From positions 1 to 64,000 of the forward strand of contig JAQBSZ010000020.1 in the NCBI GenBank assembly GCA_027623555.1: a stretch of 64,000 nt of DNA, written 5' to 3'. Positions 25,721 to 33,124 of the stretch are shown in pieces. The number at the start of each line of letters is the position of its first letter. Within the stretch, counting starts at the first letter, position 1. A program made the translations under genes and the position numbers. The notes under the pieces are model-generated. The model was not told where the DNA came from. It saw only the letters and a program-made list of their open reading frames with translations, and made no database searches. The stretch is from Pseudomonadota bacterium (GTDB lineage Bacteria > Pseudomonadota > Gammaproteobacteria > Pseudomonadales > Pseudohongiellaceae).

Positions 25721-27916
25721 ATGGCTGTTTATTCTAGTTTTCTGCTCCGAATCTTTCAGAAAAATTCGTGTTTATTCAGCCTACTCGCGGCGCTGGGATT
25801 TGCCGTCGCTCCCAACTACTCCCTTGCTCAGGACGCGCTGCCTGCAACCGACCAGGGCTCTACTGTCACCTACCCTGCCAGTTACTTCGCCAAATTTGAG
25901 CCCTTCGCTGTAAGCGACTTGCTGGACCGCATTCCCGGTATCAATGTTGCACGTGATGGGGGTCAGGGCGGCGGTGGCGGCCCGGGTAGTTCACAGAGCT
26001 CCGATCGTCGCGGGTTGGGCGCGGGGGGAGACCAGGTACTGATCAATGGTCGGCGTATCGCAGGTAAGGAAAATGAAGGCAACGATCAGCTCAGCCGTAT
26101 CCCCGCCTCTCAAGTTGAATATATCCAAATAATACGGGGCACCTCCGGTGATCTCGACGTACGTGGTGGTGGCCAGGTCATCAATATCGTGATGCTGGAG
26201 GCAGAATCCAGCTCGACCAGTACCTACGAGCTCAACGCAGATCGTTCGTGGGACGGCACTTATACACCCGGGGCCAAGTTATCTTTGACCGGCCAGCGAG
26301 GTGCTCTTGATTATTCTGTAAGCGGTGAGCGTGAGCCGCAATACCAATTAAACAGAAGCCGCGAACACAGTGTATTTTCTGACGGTTCGCCAAATGAACG
26401 GCTGAAAAAAGAAACCACACAGGATTCCACGCCGTTAACCCTGGTCGGTAATTTTGGTTATGAATTTTCACAACAGGATCGGGCACATCTAAATCTGCAG
26501 TGGGCTGAAGACAACCAGGACACCGAGCTGGAGCGTCTTATCGTGGATGATAAGTTTGAGAATCCCGTGCTAAGCCAGCAGTTCGAAGCTTTGCCGTTTG
26601 ACAGTGAAACCTGGGAAATCGGTGGCGATTACGAGCATATTTTCTCGGACGGCAGTCGCTTCAAGACACTCTTTATAGTCAACGAAAAAGATGATCTGTT
26701 CGTTCGCGAGCGCTATGACGGCGACAGCTCCGATCGTACCAAGACTCTTTTCCTATCGTCATCGGAACGCACCAGGGAACGTATAGTAAGAACCTCCTAC
26801 ACTTTTGACGTCTTCGCAACACAGTCACTGGAAGTCGGTGTCGAGCGCGCCCAGACACTATTGGATACTTCCCTGCAACTCGGCCTATTAACCGGGGGAG
26901 AGAGTTCAGATCGATTTGGCGGTCTGTCACCAGTGACCGATGCAAACGGTACTGTAGAGGAAATGCGATATGAGTATTTCGCCGTGCACAATTGGCAACT
27001 CAATAATCGCATGTCACTGGAAAGTACGCTGCTTTTCGAAGACAGCACTATCAAGCAGAGTGGAGATACTTCCCAGTCTCGCGACTTCGATTTCGTGCGT
27101 CCAAAGATAGACTACCGCTTTGATATCACCCCAAGCCTGCAGTTTCGAACGACTATCGAAAAAGACGTGTCACAGCTGAGTTTTGGGGATTTCACAACCA
27201 GTGCTGAGACCAATCGTGGTAGCGATGACGATCTGAACCAACTGGAAGGCAACCCGAACCTGGTCCAGGAAAAATCCTGGCGCTACGATGCCAACCTGGA
27301 ATACCGTCTGCCCAATGATAGCGGCGTAATCAGTGCCAATCTGTTCTATCACGAACTGGAAGATGTACTAGAGAAAATCGATGTTTCAACCGAGGAAGTT
27401 GTCCAGTCCGCTAACGGCAACATCGGCGACGGTGAACGCTATGGGCTCAAGATCGATAGCAGCTTGAGACTGGGATTCCTGGATCAACCCAACATGTTAG
27501 TGACAACAGGTCTCGAGCTTGAAGATTCCGAAGTCACCGATCCCTTCACTGGCATGAAGAGGCGGCTGTCGCGCCGGGGCAGGGGAGAGTTCAATATCGG
27601 GCTCCGTCACGATATCCCGTCACGCAATATGAACTGGGGTTTTAACATTAACACGCGTTTCGACGGAGGCAATGTTACTTACGACATCAACAAGACTGAG
27701 GAGTACGAAGGCAGCTCTTCTTATTTCAGCTGGGTCGAGATGCAGGGTTGGGGGGGATTGACTTATCGATTCGAAGCCAGCGACCAATTCGTTCGCTGTA
27801 GGCCCAGAGACCGATTCGAGAATCGTACGGTTGGCGATGGCGGGCTACGGGAACTGGAAAAGGCCTGTTGGGATACCGGGGTAGTGTTGGCATTGAAAGT
27901 GCGTGGTACCTTTTGA
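25721..27916 (+). CDS. TonB-dependent outer-membrane receptor
   Basis: A 731-residue protein with a signal peptide (LAALGFAVAPNYSLAQ). A plug domain (about 50-165) contains VSDLLDRIPGINVARDGGQG, LINGRRIAGKENEGNDQL and the IPASQVEYIQIIRG segment typical of TonB receptors. The rest is a beta-barrel with alternating strands, and the last residue is phenylalanine (KVRGTF), as expected for BAM-dependent insertion. A glycine-rich stretch (GGQGGGGGPGSSQSS) interrupts the plug. The ligand is unknown. The gene lies between two directly oriented RAYT gene tails. TonB itself is encoded at 35656. Confidence 0.85.
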   Translation: MAVYSSFLLRIFQKNSCLFSLLAALGFAVAPNYSLAQDALPATDQGSTVTYPASYFAKFEPFAVSDLLDRIPGINVARDGGQGGGGGPGSSQSSDRRGLGAGGDQVLINGRRIAGKENEGNDQLSRIPASQVEYIQIIRGTSGDLDVRGGGQVINIVMLEAESSSTSTYELNADRSWDGTYTPGAKLSLTGQRGALDYSVSGEREPQYQLNRSREHSVFSDGSPNERLKKETTQDSTPLTLVGNFGYEFSQQDRAHLNLQWAEDNQDTELERLIVDDKFENPVLSQQFEALPFDSETWEIGGDYEHIFSDGSRFKTLFIVNEKDDLFVRERYDGDSSDRTKTLFLSSSERTRERIVRTSYTFDVFATQSLEVGVERAQTLLDTSLQLGLLTGGESSDRFGGLSPVTDANGTVEEMRYEYFAVHNWQLNNRMSLESTLLFEDSTIKQSGDTSQSRDFDFVRPKIDYRFDITPSLQFRTTIEKDVSQLSFGDFTTSAETNRGSDDDLNQLEGNPNLVQEKSWRYDANLEYRLPNDSGVISANLFYHELEDVLEKIDVSTEEVVQSANGNIGDGERYGLKIDSSLRLGFLDQPNMLVTTGLELEDSEVTDPFTGMKRRLSRRGRGEFNIGLRHDIPSRNMNWGFNINTRFDGGNVTYDINKTEEYEGSSSYFSWVEMQGWGGLTYRFEASDQFVRCRPRDRFENRTVGDGGLRELEKACWDTGVVLALKVRGTF

Positions 27917-27968
27917 GCTGACAGGTAAGCGGGTACGTCCGATGAAACGTGTTCAACCGCCAGGATAA
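27915..27968 (+). pseudogene. RAYT transposase, 3'-terminal remnant 2
   Basis: ELTGKRVRPMKRVQPPG then TAA, overlapping the end of the receptor gene by two bases. It is very similar to remnant 1, including the PF(x)nELxGxRVRPMKR order. Only the tail is present. Confidence 0.6.
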
Positions 27969-27991
27969 GCTACCGGAAACTAAAAAGAGGC

Positions 27992-28282
27992 GGAGGCTGA
28001 GATATCCCCACAAATTTTTGCCCATACTTGGACTAGCTTTTTTGCATCTATCACTGGAATATCCCCGTCACCGCGGGCGAAGAGCCGACTTCTAGGGGCC
28101 GGCGGCCGAGGGCTGGGATATTATTTGCTCACGGACCTTCGGCCCTGATTGTTCGCAAACAACACCCCCCCTGGCTCGAGTAGTTGAAATTCAACGCTTC
28201 CTACATCTTCCAAGCCTGCAGAAATCGCTCAAAACAAGCTAACCCAATGCGTTAATTCGACATTTGCTGGGGATATCTCAGG
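27992..28282. repeat. Family G element, copy 1
   Basis: Bounded by CTGAGATATCCCCA (from 27996) and TGGGGATATCTCAG (to about 28282). It holds a core (28108-28163) that is a near-perfect inverted match to copy 2 at 61998-62205, shared stretch GCTCACGGACCTTCGGCCCT. The core itself folds as a long hairpin in copy 2 (AGGGCTGGGAT and ATCCCAGCCCT). No gene was found in it. Confidence 0.7.
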
Positions 28283-28304
28283 GTCAAAGTAAATATAAAG
28301 TAGT

Positions 28305-28577
28305 TTAGGGTGATGAGCGCTCACGTTTCAGTGACCGCACACGCCTGTCTGTCAACTCTTCAATCTCTGCTTTGAAACGTTCGGTTCCCGGCACCAGCCC
28401 CTTGTTCAACGCGTAGCGAACATCGGGTAGTCATTTCTCGACAACGTGAGACTGGAACAGTGCTGGGCAGTTTTCCAGGCGCTCCAACTTTGTGTGCCTC
28501 AATGGTAGATACAGAGGATGAGGCGCACGTTTCTTCGATTCAACTACCGGTCCATTGGCCCGATAGCTTGATCAGCC
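28305..28577 (-). pseudogene. RAYT transposase, C-terminal third, degraded (remnant 3)
   Basis: In one minus-strand frame I read SSYRANG, then KRAPHPLYLPLR, ALFQSHVVEK, a TGA, LPDVRYALNKGLVPGTERF and KAEIEELTDRRV before TAA at 28305. SSYRANG, HPLY, ALFxxH, NKGL.xG.ERF and E-x-L-T-x-R-R-V are signature segments of REP-associated tyrosine transposases. The Y1 catalytic domain is missing and the frame carries a stop, so it is dead. Downstream of the stop is a D-type arm (TTTATATTTACTTTGACCCT). Confidence 0.75.
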
Positions 28578-28823
28578 ATAGTCCGCCGGGCATGAAATGG
28601 TGAAATGTGGTGAAATGGGGACAGACCACGTTTTCCAAAGGTAAGCCGGGACAGAGCTATTTTTGCTGGTTGTCGGCGCAGGATTTGGGCCACGTCCAGG
28701 CAGATTGCACAACGCCCGCATCAGGGCTTGGCCTGCAAGGCCCGGAAACGCGCGGGTTGTAGCGGCCGGTAGGCTACTGCATAATCGGGGAAAATATATA
28801 GTTCCTACTCAGGAGAGTTCCAG
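28578..28823. other. Gene-free stretch with a family C arm
   Basis: Contains a short ATGAAATGGTGAAATGTGGT direct repeat, a single C arm (GGGGACAGACCACGTTTTCC, from 28617) with GGGACAGAG after it, and the leader of the next gene. I see no gene. Confidence 0.5.
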
Positions 28824-30761
28824 GTGATAACAACAAAAAGACTGATTTCGTCATTCATACTGTGCGTCAGCATTCTAGCCTTTTCTTCAACAGCATGGAG
28901 CCAGCAGGGCACCAGTGTCTACGAGGGGGATTGGCCATCCTGGGCTGCGGATAGCTCGGGTAATCGCTATTCACCGCTGGATCAGATTAACGCTGAAAAT
29001 GTGGGAGATCTCGAGATAGCCTGGACGTTCTCCACAGCAGGTTTCGGGCCTTCGACCGATTTCGTTAACCCCTCGACACCACTGGAAGTGGGCGGTGTCT
29101 TGTATGCGAATGTCGGCAGCACCCGCAATGTCGTGGCGCTGGATGCCACGTCCGGGCAGGTACTGTGGATGTTTCGCTATCAGGAAGGCGCTCGCTTCGA
29201 CGAAGCGCCGCGCAAGGGCGCCGGCCGTGGCGTCGCGTTCTACAGCAATGGTGAGAAGTCACGGGTTCTCGACGTCTCCCCGGGTTACCAACTGGTTTCT
29301 CTGGATGCTGCAACCGGCATTCCGGATCCGAACTTTGGCAATAACGGCATCGTGGATTTATACGTAGGCGTGCGTAATGGCGATGATCCGAGATATCCCT
29401 ACCCCGATATCGGTATTTCAGCGCCGCCATTTATTATGAATGATGTCATCGTAGTAGGGGCGGCACACCGCACGGGGGGTCGGCCGCGGTCCAAGTTCAA
29501 TACCAAAGGGGACATACGCGGTTTCGATGTGCATACCGGCGAGCTGCTGTGGACCTTTCATACCATTCCCGCGCGGGGAGAAGTGGGATTTGAGTCCTGG
29601 CTCACTGGCAACGACATTACCGGCAATTCCGGCGTCTGGGCGGCCATCTCTGGTGATCCGGAGTTGGGTCACGTCTATTTGTCGGTAGAAGATCCCACCG
29701 GCGACTACTATGGTGGCGACCGGCACGGCGATAATCTGTTTTCCAGTGGCATTGTCGCGGTGGATATCAAAACCGGTGAACGCCAATGGCACAATCAATT
29801 CATCCACCATGACATCTGGGACTGGGACGTTCCCTCCCCGGCGATTATTGCCGATCTGCCTAACGGCCGTAAGATAGTCATGTCAGTGACCAAACAAGCC
29901 TGGGTCTATACGTTCGACCGGCTGACCGGCGAGCCCATCTGGCCGATTGTAGAACGTCCGGTGCCGCAAGGAGACGTACCCGGGGAGTGGTATTCTCCTA
30001 CCCAACCCTTTCCGACCCGTCCGGCGCCCTTCGATCGACAGGGCTTTACCGAAGCGGATCTGATCGACTGGACCCCGGAGATTCGCGCGCTGGCGCTGGA
30101 GGCCATCGCAGGCTTTCGTCTGAGCCCCTCTATCTATACGCCTCCCTCCCTGGCGGAAGATCCCGACGGCACCACTGGCCTGCTTTCTTTGCCTTCTTCC
30201 ACCGGCGGCTCCAACTGGGAGAGCTCGGCCATGGATCCCGAGACGGGGATTCTCTACGTGCCTTCAAGAACGCAGCTGCAGGTGTTGGCACTGGGGAAAA
30301 ATCCGGAATCCGATATCGATCTCAGCCAGGGTTTCGGTGTGCGCGTCCCGCGAATCGAGGGGCTCGAGATCGTCAAGCCACCTTATGGCCGTGTTACTGC
30401 GATCGATATGAACTCTGGCGACCATCTGTGGTGGATTCCTAACGCCGATACCCCGGAACGCATTACCAATCATCCACTGCTGGAAGGGGTCGATCTGCCA
30501 CGCACAGGAATACCGACGCGGGCAGGTATCCTGCTGACCAAGACGCTGCTGTTCGTCGCCGAGGGCACCGGTGCCGCCGGCGCCAGCCCGATCTTCCGCG
30601 CCGTCAACAAGCAAACCGGTGACATCATTGCCGAAATTGACTTGCCGGAGAATCAAACCGGGCATCCGTTCACTTACGAGCACGATGGCAAGCAATACGT
30701 GGCCATGTTCGTCGGTGGTGGGGGTAGTGCCGCCGAGCTGGTGGCCTACGCGCTGCCGTAA
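28824..30761 (+). CDS. PQQ-dependent dehydrogenase, glucose-dehydrogenase-like
   Basis: 645 residues from GTG, with AGGAG upstream and a signal peptide ending STAWSQQ. The quinoprotein propeller begins DWPSWAADSSGNRYSPLDQI and has docking repeats (ALDATSGQVLWMFRY, GFDVHTGELLWTFHT, AVDIKTGERQW). The active-site segment is HHDIWDWDVPSPAI, close to the WDMDVP motif of membrane glucose dehydrogenase. There is no membrane domain, so it is a soluble periplasmic enzyme. The substrate is likely a sugar or alcohol. It lacks a cytochrome c domain, like the other PQQ enzyme at 22920. Confidence 0.85.
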   Translation: MITTKRLISSFILCVSILAFSSTAWSQQGTSVYEGDWPSWAADSSGNRYSPLDQINAENVGDLEIAWTFSTAGFGPSTDFVNPSTPLEVGGVLYANVGSTRNVVALDATSGQVLWMFRYQEGARFDEAPRKGAGRGVAFYSNGEKSRVLDVSPGYQLVSLDAATGIPDPNFGNNGIVDLYVGVRNGDDPRYPYPDIGISAPPFIMNDVIVVGAAHRTGGRPRSKFNTKGDIRGFDVHTGELLWTFHTIPARGEVGFESWLTGNDITGNSGVWAAISGDPELGHVYLSVEDPTGDYYGGDRHGDNLFSSGIVAVDIKTGERQWHNQFIHHDIWDWDVPSPAIIADLPNGRKIVMSVTKQAWVYTFDRLTGEPIWPIVERPVPQGDVPGEWYSPTQPFPTRPAPFDRQGFTEADLIDWTPEIRALALEAIAGFRLSPSIYTPPSLAEDPDGTTGLLSLPSSTGGSNWESSAMDPETGILYVPSRTQLQVLALGKNPESDIDLSQGFGVRVPRIEGLEIVKPPYGRVTAIDMNSGDHLWWIPNADTPERITNHPLLEGVDLPRTGIPTRAGILLTKTLLFVAEGTGAAGASPIFRAVNKQTGDIIAEIDLPENQTGHPFTYEHDGKQYVAMFVGGGGSAAELVAYALP

Positions 30762-30772
30762 ATAAATAAATA

Positions 30773-30842
30773 AAGGGGACGGAGGGAGTAAATTTTAACC
30801 AGTCACGAAGCTGGTTAAAATTTACTCCCTCCGTCCCCTTTA
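30773..30842. repeat. Family E hairpin (E2)
   Basis: AAAGGGGACGGAGGGAGTAA and TTACTCCCTCCGTCCCCTTT form perfect arms that continue inward through ATTTTAACCAG and CTGGTTAAAAT. It is the most regular hairpin in the window and a likely terminator for the PQQ gene. Confidence 0.92.
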
Positions 30843-30872
30843 ACTTCTGTACATCGACACGAAGGACAAGCA

Positions 30873-31376
30873 ATGAATAAGCGAGAGATGGCTGGGATCG
30901 TGATCGCAGCGGTGCTACTGGTCGGAGTGCTGAGCTGGATGTTCACGGCACCGTACCTGGGAAACGAAGGGCTTGCTCGTACGCCCGGCGTAATTATTGG
31001 AGGAACACCTACTCCGGCTCCAGCTGACTTCACGCCGCTCTATGAGAACGTTCGGGGTCCTTTGCTCATGAAGCAAAGCGGATTCCCGCCTTTTGTTACC
31101 TATCTGTCCTGGGTGGGCACTCCTGAGGGCGTAATCACCGCCACCCACCCGGACGGCGCATTATGGGCGCAGCGCGTGAGGGACCGCGGTGGTGATGGCT
31201 GGCTGCGGATTGGCGAAGCGACTTTTACGATGGAGGCCTTCGAAATTTTCGGAGACGAGCGCATCGCCATGATGCAGCAGTGGGCCGCCATGGTGGGCAT
31301 AACGCTAGATGATTCACTCTACGCAGGGTCAGCACCGCTCCGCGACTTTGAAGTCTTTTTCTGGAAGCCTAGATAA
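30873..31376 (+). CDS. Membrane-anchored protein of unknown function
   Basis: 167 residues. An N-terminal anchor (MAGIVIAAVLLVGVLSWMF) is followed by a proline-rich linker (GGTPTPAPADFTPL) and a soluble domain with LMKQSGFPPFVTYLSWVG, TATHPDGALWAQRVRDRGGD and AFEIFGDERIAMMQQWAAMV. I do not recognise the family. AAGGACAAG before the ATG is a good ribosome site. It sits alone between hairpins E2 and B5. Confidence 0.65.
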   Translation: MNKREMAGIVIAAVLLVGVLSWMFTAPYLGNEGLARTPGVIIGGTPTPAPADFTPLYENVRGPLLMKQSGFPPFVTYLSWVGTPEGVITATHPDGALWAQRVRDRGGDGWLRIGEATFTMEAFEIFGDERIAMMQQWAAMVGITLDDSLYAGSAPLRDFEVFFWKPR

Positions 31377-31386
31377 TTAGTAATTA

Positions 31387-31446
31387 GGGTCAGGTCTCCA
31401 TCTGCAACTTATTGTGCCTTCTGTGTGCAATGGGAGACCTGACCCC
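31387..31446. repeat. Family B hairpin (B5)
   Basis: GGGTCAGGTCTCCATCTGC and TGGGAGACCTGACCCCC. With B6 it brackets the next small gene. Confidence 0.85.
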
Positions 31447-31461
31447 CAAAGAGGTATCAAA

Positions 31462-31953
31462 ATGTTAGTAGCACCACGCTGTGCTTTAAGAAGTAGTTTC
31501 AAAATTCTCGGTGTAGTGCCAGCTTTTATCTTTGTATCCAGCTGTTCTAACGAAGTTGTTGAATGGATTGATGTGCCTCTGTCGGAGAACACTCACTATG
31601 ACGTTCAACCGCAGTATAGGGAAGATGTTGTTGAGATCCCCTTGTCTGCAAATTCTGATCTGGAATATATGCTGGACATGGGAAAAGGCCATTCAGTTGC
31701 CTACCAATGGGAGGCTATTGACTTGCCTGACGCCGATTCGTTGCTGGCGGAATTCCACGGCCATACTATTCGAACTAGCGATGCCCCCGGCGATGTCATG
31801 TTTTACAAGCAAGAACGCAGCGATGCTTCGAGTGGCTATCTGGTGGCACCCTTTGATGGCGTGCATGGTTGGTACTTTTCCAATGAGACCGACAAAGATA
31901 CCAAGGTGCTGTTGAGTCTCTCAGGCTTTTATGAAATACCTGAGGGTCCGTAA
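31462..31953 (+). CDS. Putative lipoprotein of unknown function
   Basis: 163 residues from the ATG after AGAGG. The signal peptide ends in a lipobox-like VSSC. The body has ENTHYDVQPQYREDVVEIPL, EYMLDMGKGHSVAYQWEA and SSGYLVAPFDGVHGWYFSNE. The last two segments match a conserved but uncharacterised group of anchored periplasmic proteins in which a similar domain follows a membrane anchor. The start upstream at 31414 lies in hairpin B5 and was rejected. Confidence 0.65.
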   Translation: MLVAPRCALRSSFKILGVVPAFIFVSSCSNEVVEWIDVPLSENTHYDVQPQYREDVVEIPLSANSDLEYMLDMGKGHSVAYQWEAIDLPDADSLLAEFHGHTIRTSDAPGDVMFYKQERSDASSGYLVAPFDGVHGWYFSNETDKDTKVLLSLSGFYEIPEGP

Positions 31954-32003
31954 GGGTCAGGTCTCCAATTGCACATTCGCCGCACAAATAGAGACCTGAC
32001 CCC
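31954..32003. repeat. Family B hairpin (B6)
   Basis: GGGTCAGGTCTCCAATTGCA and AGAGACCTGACCCC; a short version with a reduced loop. It starts right after the lipoprotein stop. A possible fourth, very degraded RAYT tail (CCAGTATAAAGTATCACTAT) lies at 32077-32097. Confidence 0.8.
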
Positions 32004-32144
32004 AAAGGAAGTACACCACAGCTGCATCAAGGTCCCGCTAGCGCCCTGCCAAATCCACCAGAAATCGAGTGTTACGCCAGTATAAAGTATCACTATTTTG
32101 TGCTATCTCTAGCTTCCATGATCCATGTGCTGTAAAAAGGCGCC

Positions 32145-33002
32145 ATGAAAACTCCTAAACGAATCCAGCCTCTTATTGAAGAGGGCATAATTGACGAAGT
32201 CATCAGCAGGCTAATGAGCGGCAAGGAGGCCGATGTCTATGTGGTGCGTTGTAATGCCGAAATTCGCTGCGCCAAGGTCTACAAGGAATCGGCCAAACGT
32301 GGCTTTAAACAGGCCGTGCTCTACCGGGAAGGCCGCAAGACACGCAATAGTCGTCGTAGTCGCGCCATGGACAAGGGGTCGAAGTTTGGTCGAGAGCAGC
32401 AGGAGCAAACCTGGCATAACGCCGAGGTGGACGCGCTCATTAGACTTACCAATGCCGGGGTGCGAGTTCCCCAGCCTTATATGTGTATCGACGGCGTCTT
32501 GGTGATGGAATTGGTCACTGATAGCGAAGGTGCTGTGGCACCACGCTTAAGCGAACTAGAACTATCGGCCAAACAGGCTGCGGAAGACCACGCCACGGTA
32601 ATGGGATTCGTGGTGCGGATGCTTTGCGCCGGTCTGGTACACGGCGACTTGTCAGAATTTAATATTCTGCAGGATGAGAACGGCCCGGTGATTATCGATC
32701 TACCGCAAGCGGTGGACGCTTCTGCGAATAACAACGCCGAGTTCATGTTGCTGCGTGACGTAAACAAGATGAGCAGCTTTTACGGGCAGTTCGCACCGGA
32801 ATTGCTAAAAAGCCGATACGCCCAAGAAATCTGGAAGCTGTTTGAGGACGGTGAGTTGCAACCGGATATCAAGCTAACTGGCATCTATGCGCAGAACACA
32901 GCCAAAGCCGACGTGGACGGGGTTATGCAGGAAATAGAATCTGCCATAGCCGAAGAGCAAAACCGGCTGGAGCGCAGGGCCGCGGCAGAATCGCTATCTT
33001 GA
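32145..33002 (+). CDS. RIO-type serine/threonine protein kinase
   Basis: 285 residues of the PA4780-like bacterial RIO group. The start is KRIQPLIEEGIIDEVISRLM with the SGKEADVYVV flexible loop; the catalytic loop is LVHGDLSEFNIL near residue 165 and the metal-binding segment IIDLPQAVDA near 185. An insert rich in basic residues (REGRKTRNSRRSRAMDKGSK) precedes the C-lobe. RIO kinases in bacteria are poorly characterised. The start has AAGG upstream. All catalytic motifs are intact. It is a likely core gene among accessory ones. Confidence 0.9.
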   Translation: MKTPKRIQPLIEEGIIDEVISRLMSGKEADVYVVRCNAEIRCAKVYKESAKRGFKQAVLYREGRKTRNSRRSRAMDKGSKFGREQQEQTWHNAEVDALIRLTNAGVRVPQPYMCIDGVLVMELVTDSEGAVAPRLSELELSAKQAAEDHATVMGFVVRMLCAGLVHGDLSEFNILQDENGPVIIDLPQAVDASANNNAEFMLLRDVNKMSSFYGQFAPELLKSRYAQEIWKLFEDGELQPDIKLTGIYAQNTAKADVDGVMQEIESAIAEEQNRLERRAAAESLS

Positions 33003-33035
33003 GTTCAAGCAAGCTGCGTAACTGTAAAACCAAAA

Positions 33036-33097
33036 GGGCCAGGTCTCCATCTGCAGCTTACTATGCCTTGAAAGTACAATCGGAGACCAGACCCCCA
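33036..33097. repeat. Family B hairpin (B7)
   Basis: GGGCCAGGTCTCCATCTGC and CGGAGACCAGACCCCC. With B8 at 35308 it brackets the calcium-loop repeat gene. Confidence 0.82.
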
Positions 33098-33124
33098 GTT
33101 TTCTGAGTTTTCAAAATTTCCTAT

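Noticed and set aside
28380-28440. The TGA within RAYT remnant 3 as selenocysteine
   Set aside because: The gene lacks its catalytic half, the position is not a known cysteine, and decay is obvious.
29815-29835. WDWD in the second PQQ enzyme as a lanthanide marker
   Set aside because: The same WDxD pattern occurs in glucose dehydrogenases that use calcium or magnesium, so it is not informative here.
32026-32097. Fourth RAYT tail before the RIO gene
   Set aside because: Only the last ~40 bases resemble the other tails and the protein reading does not match; kept as a note, not a feature.
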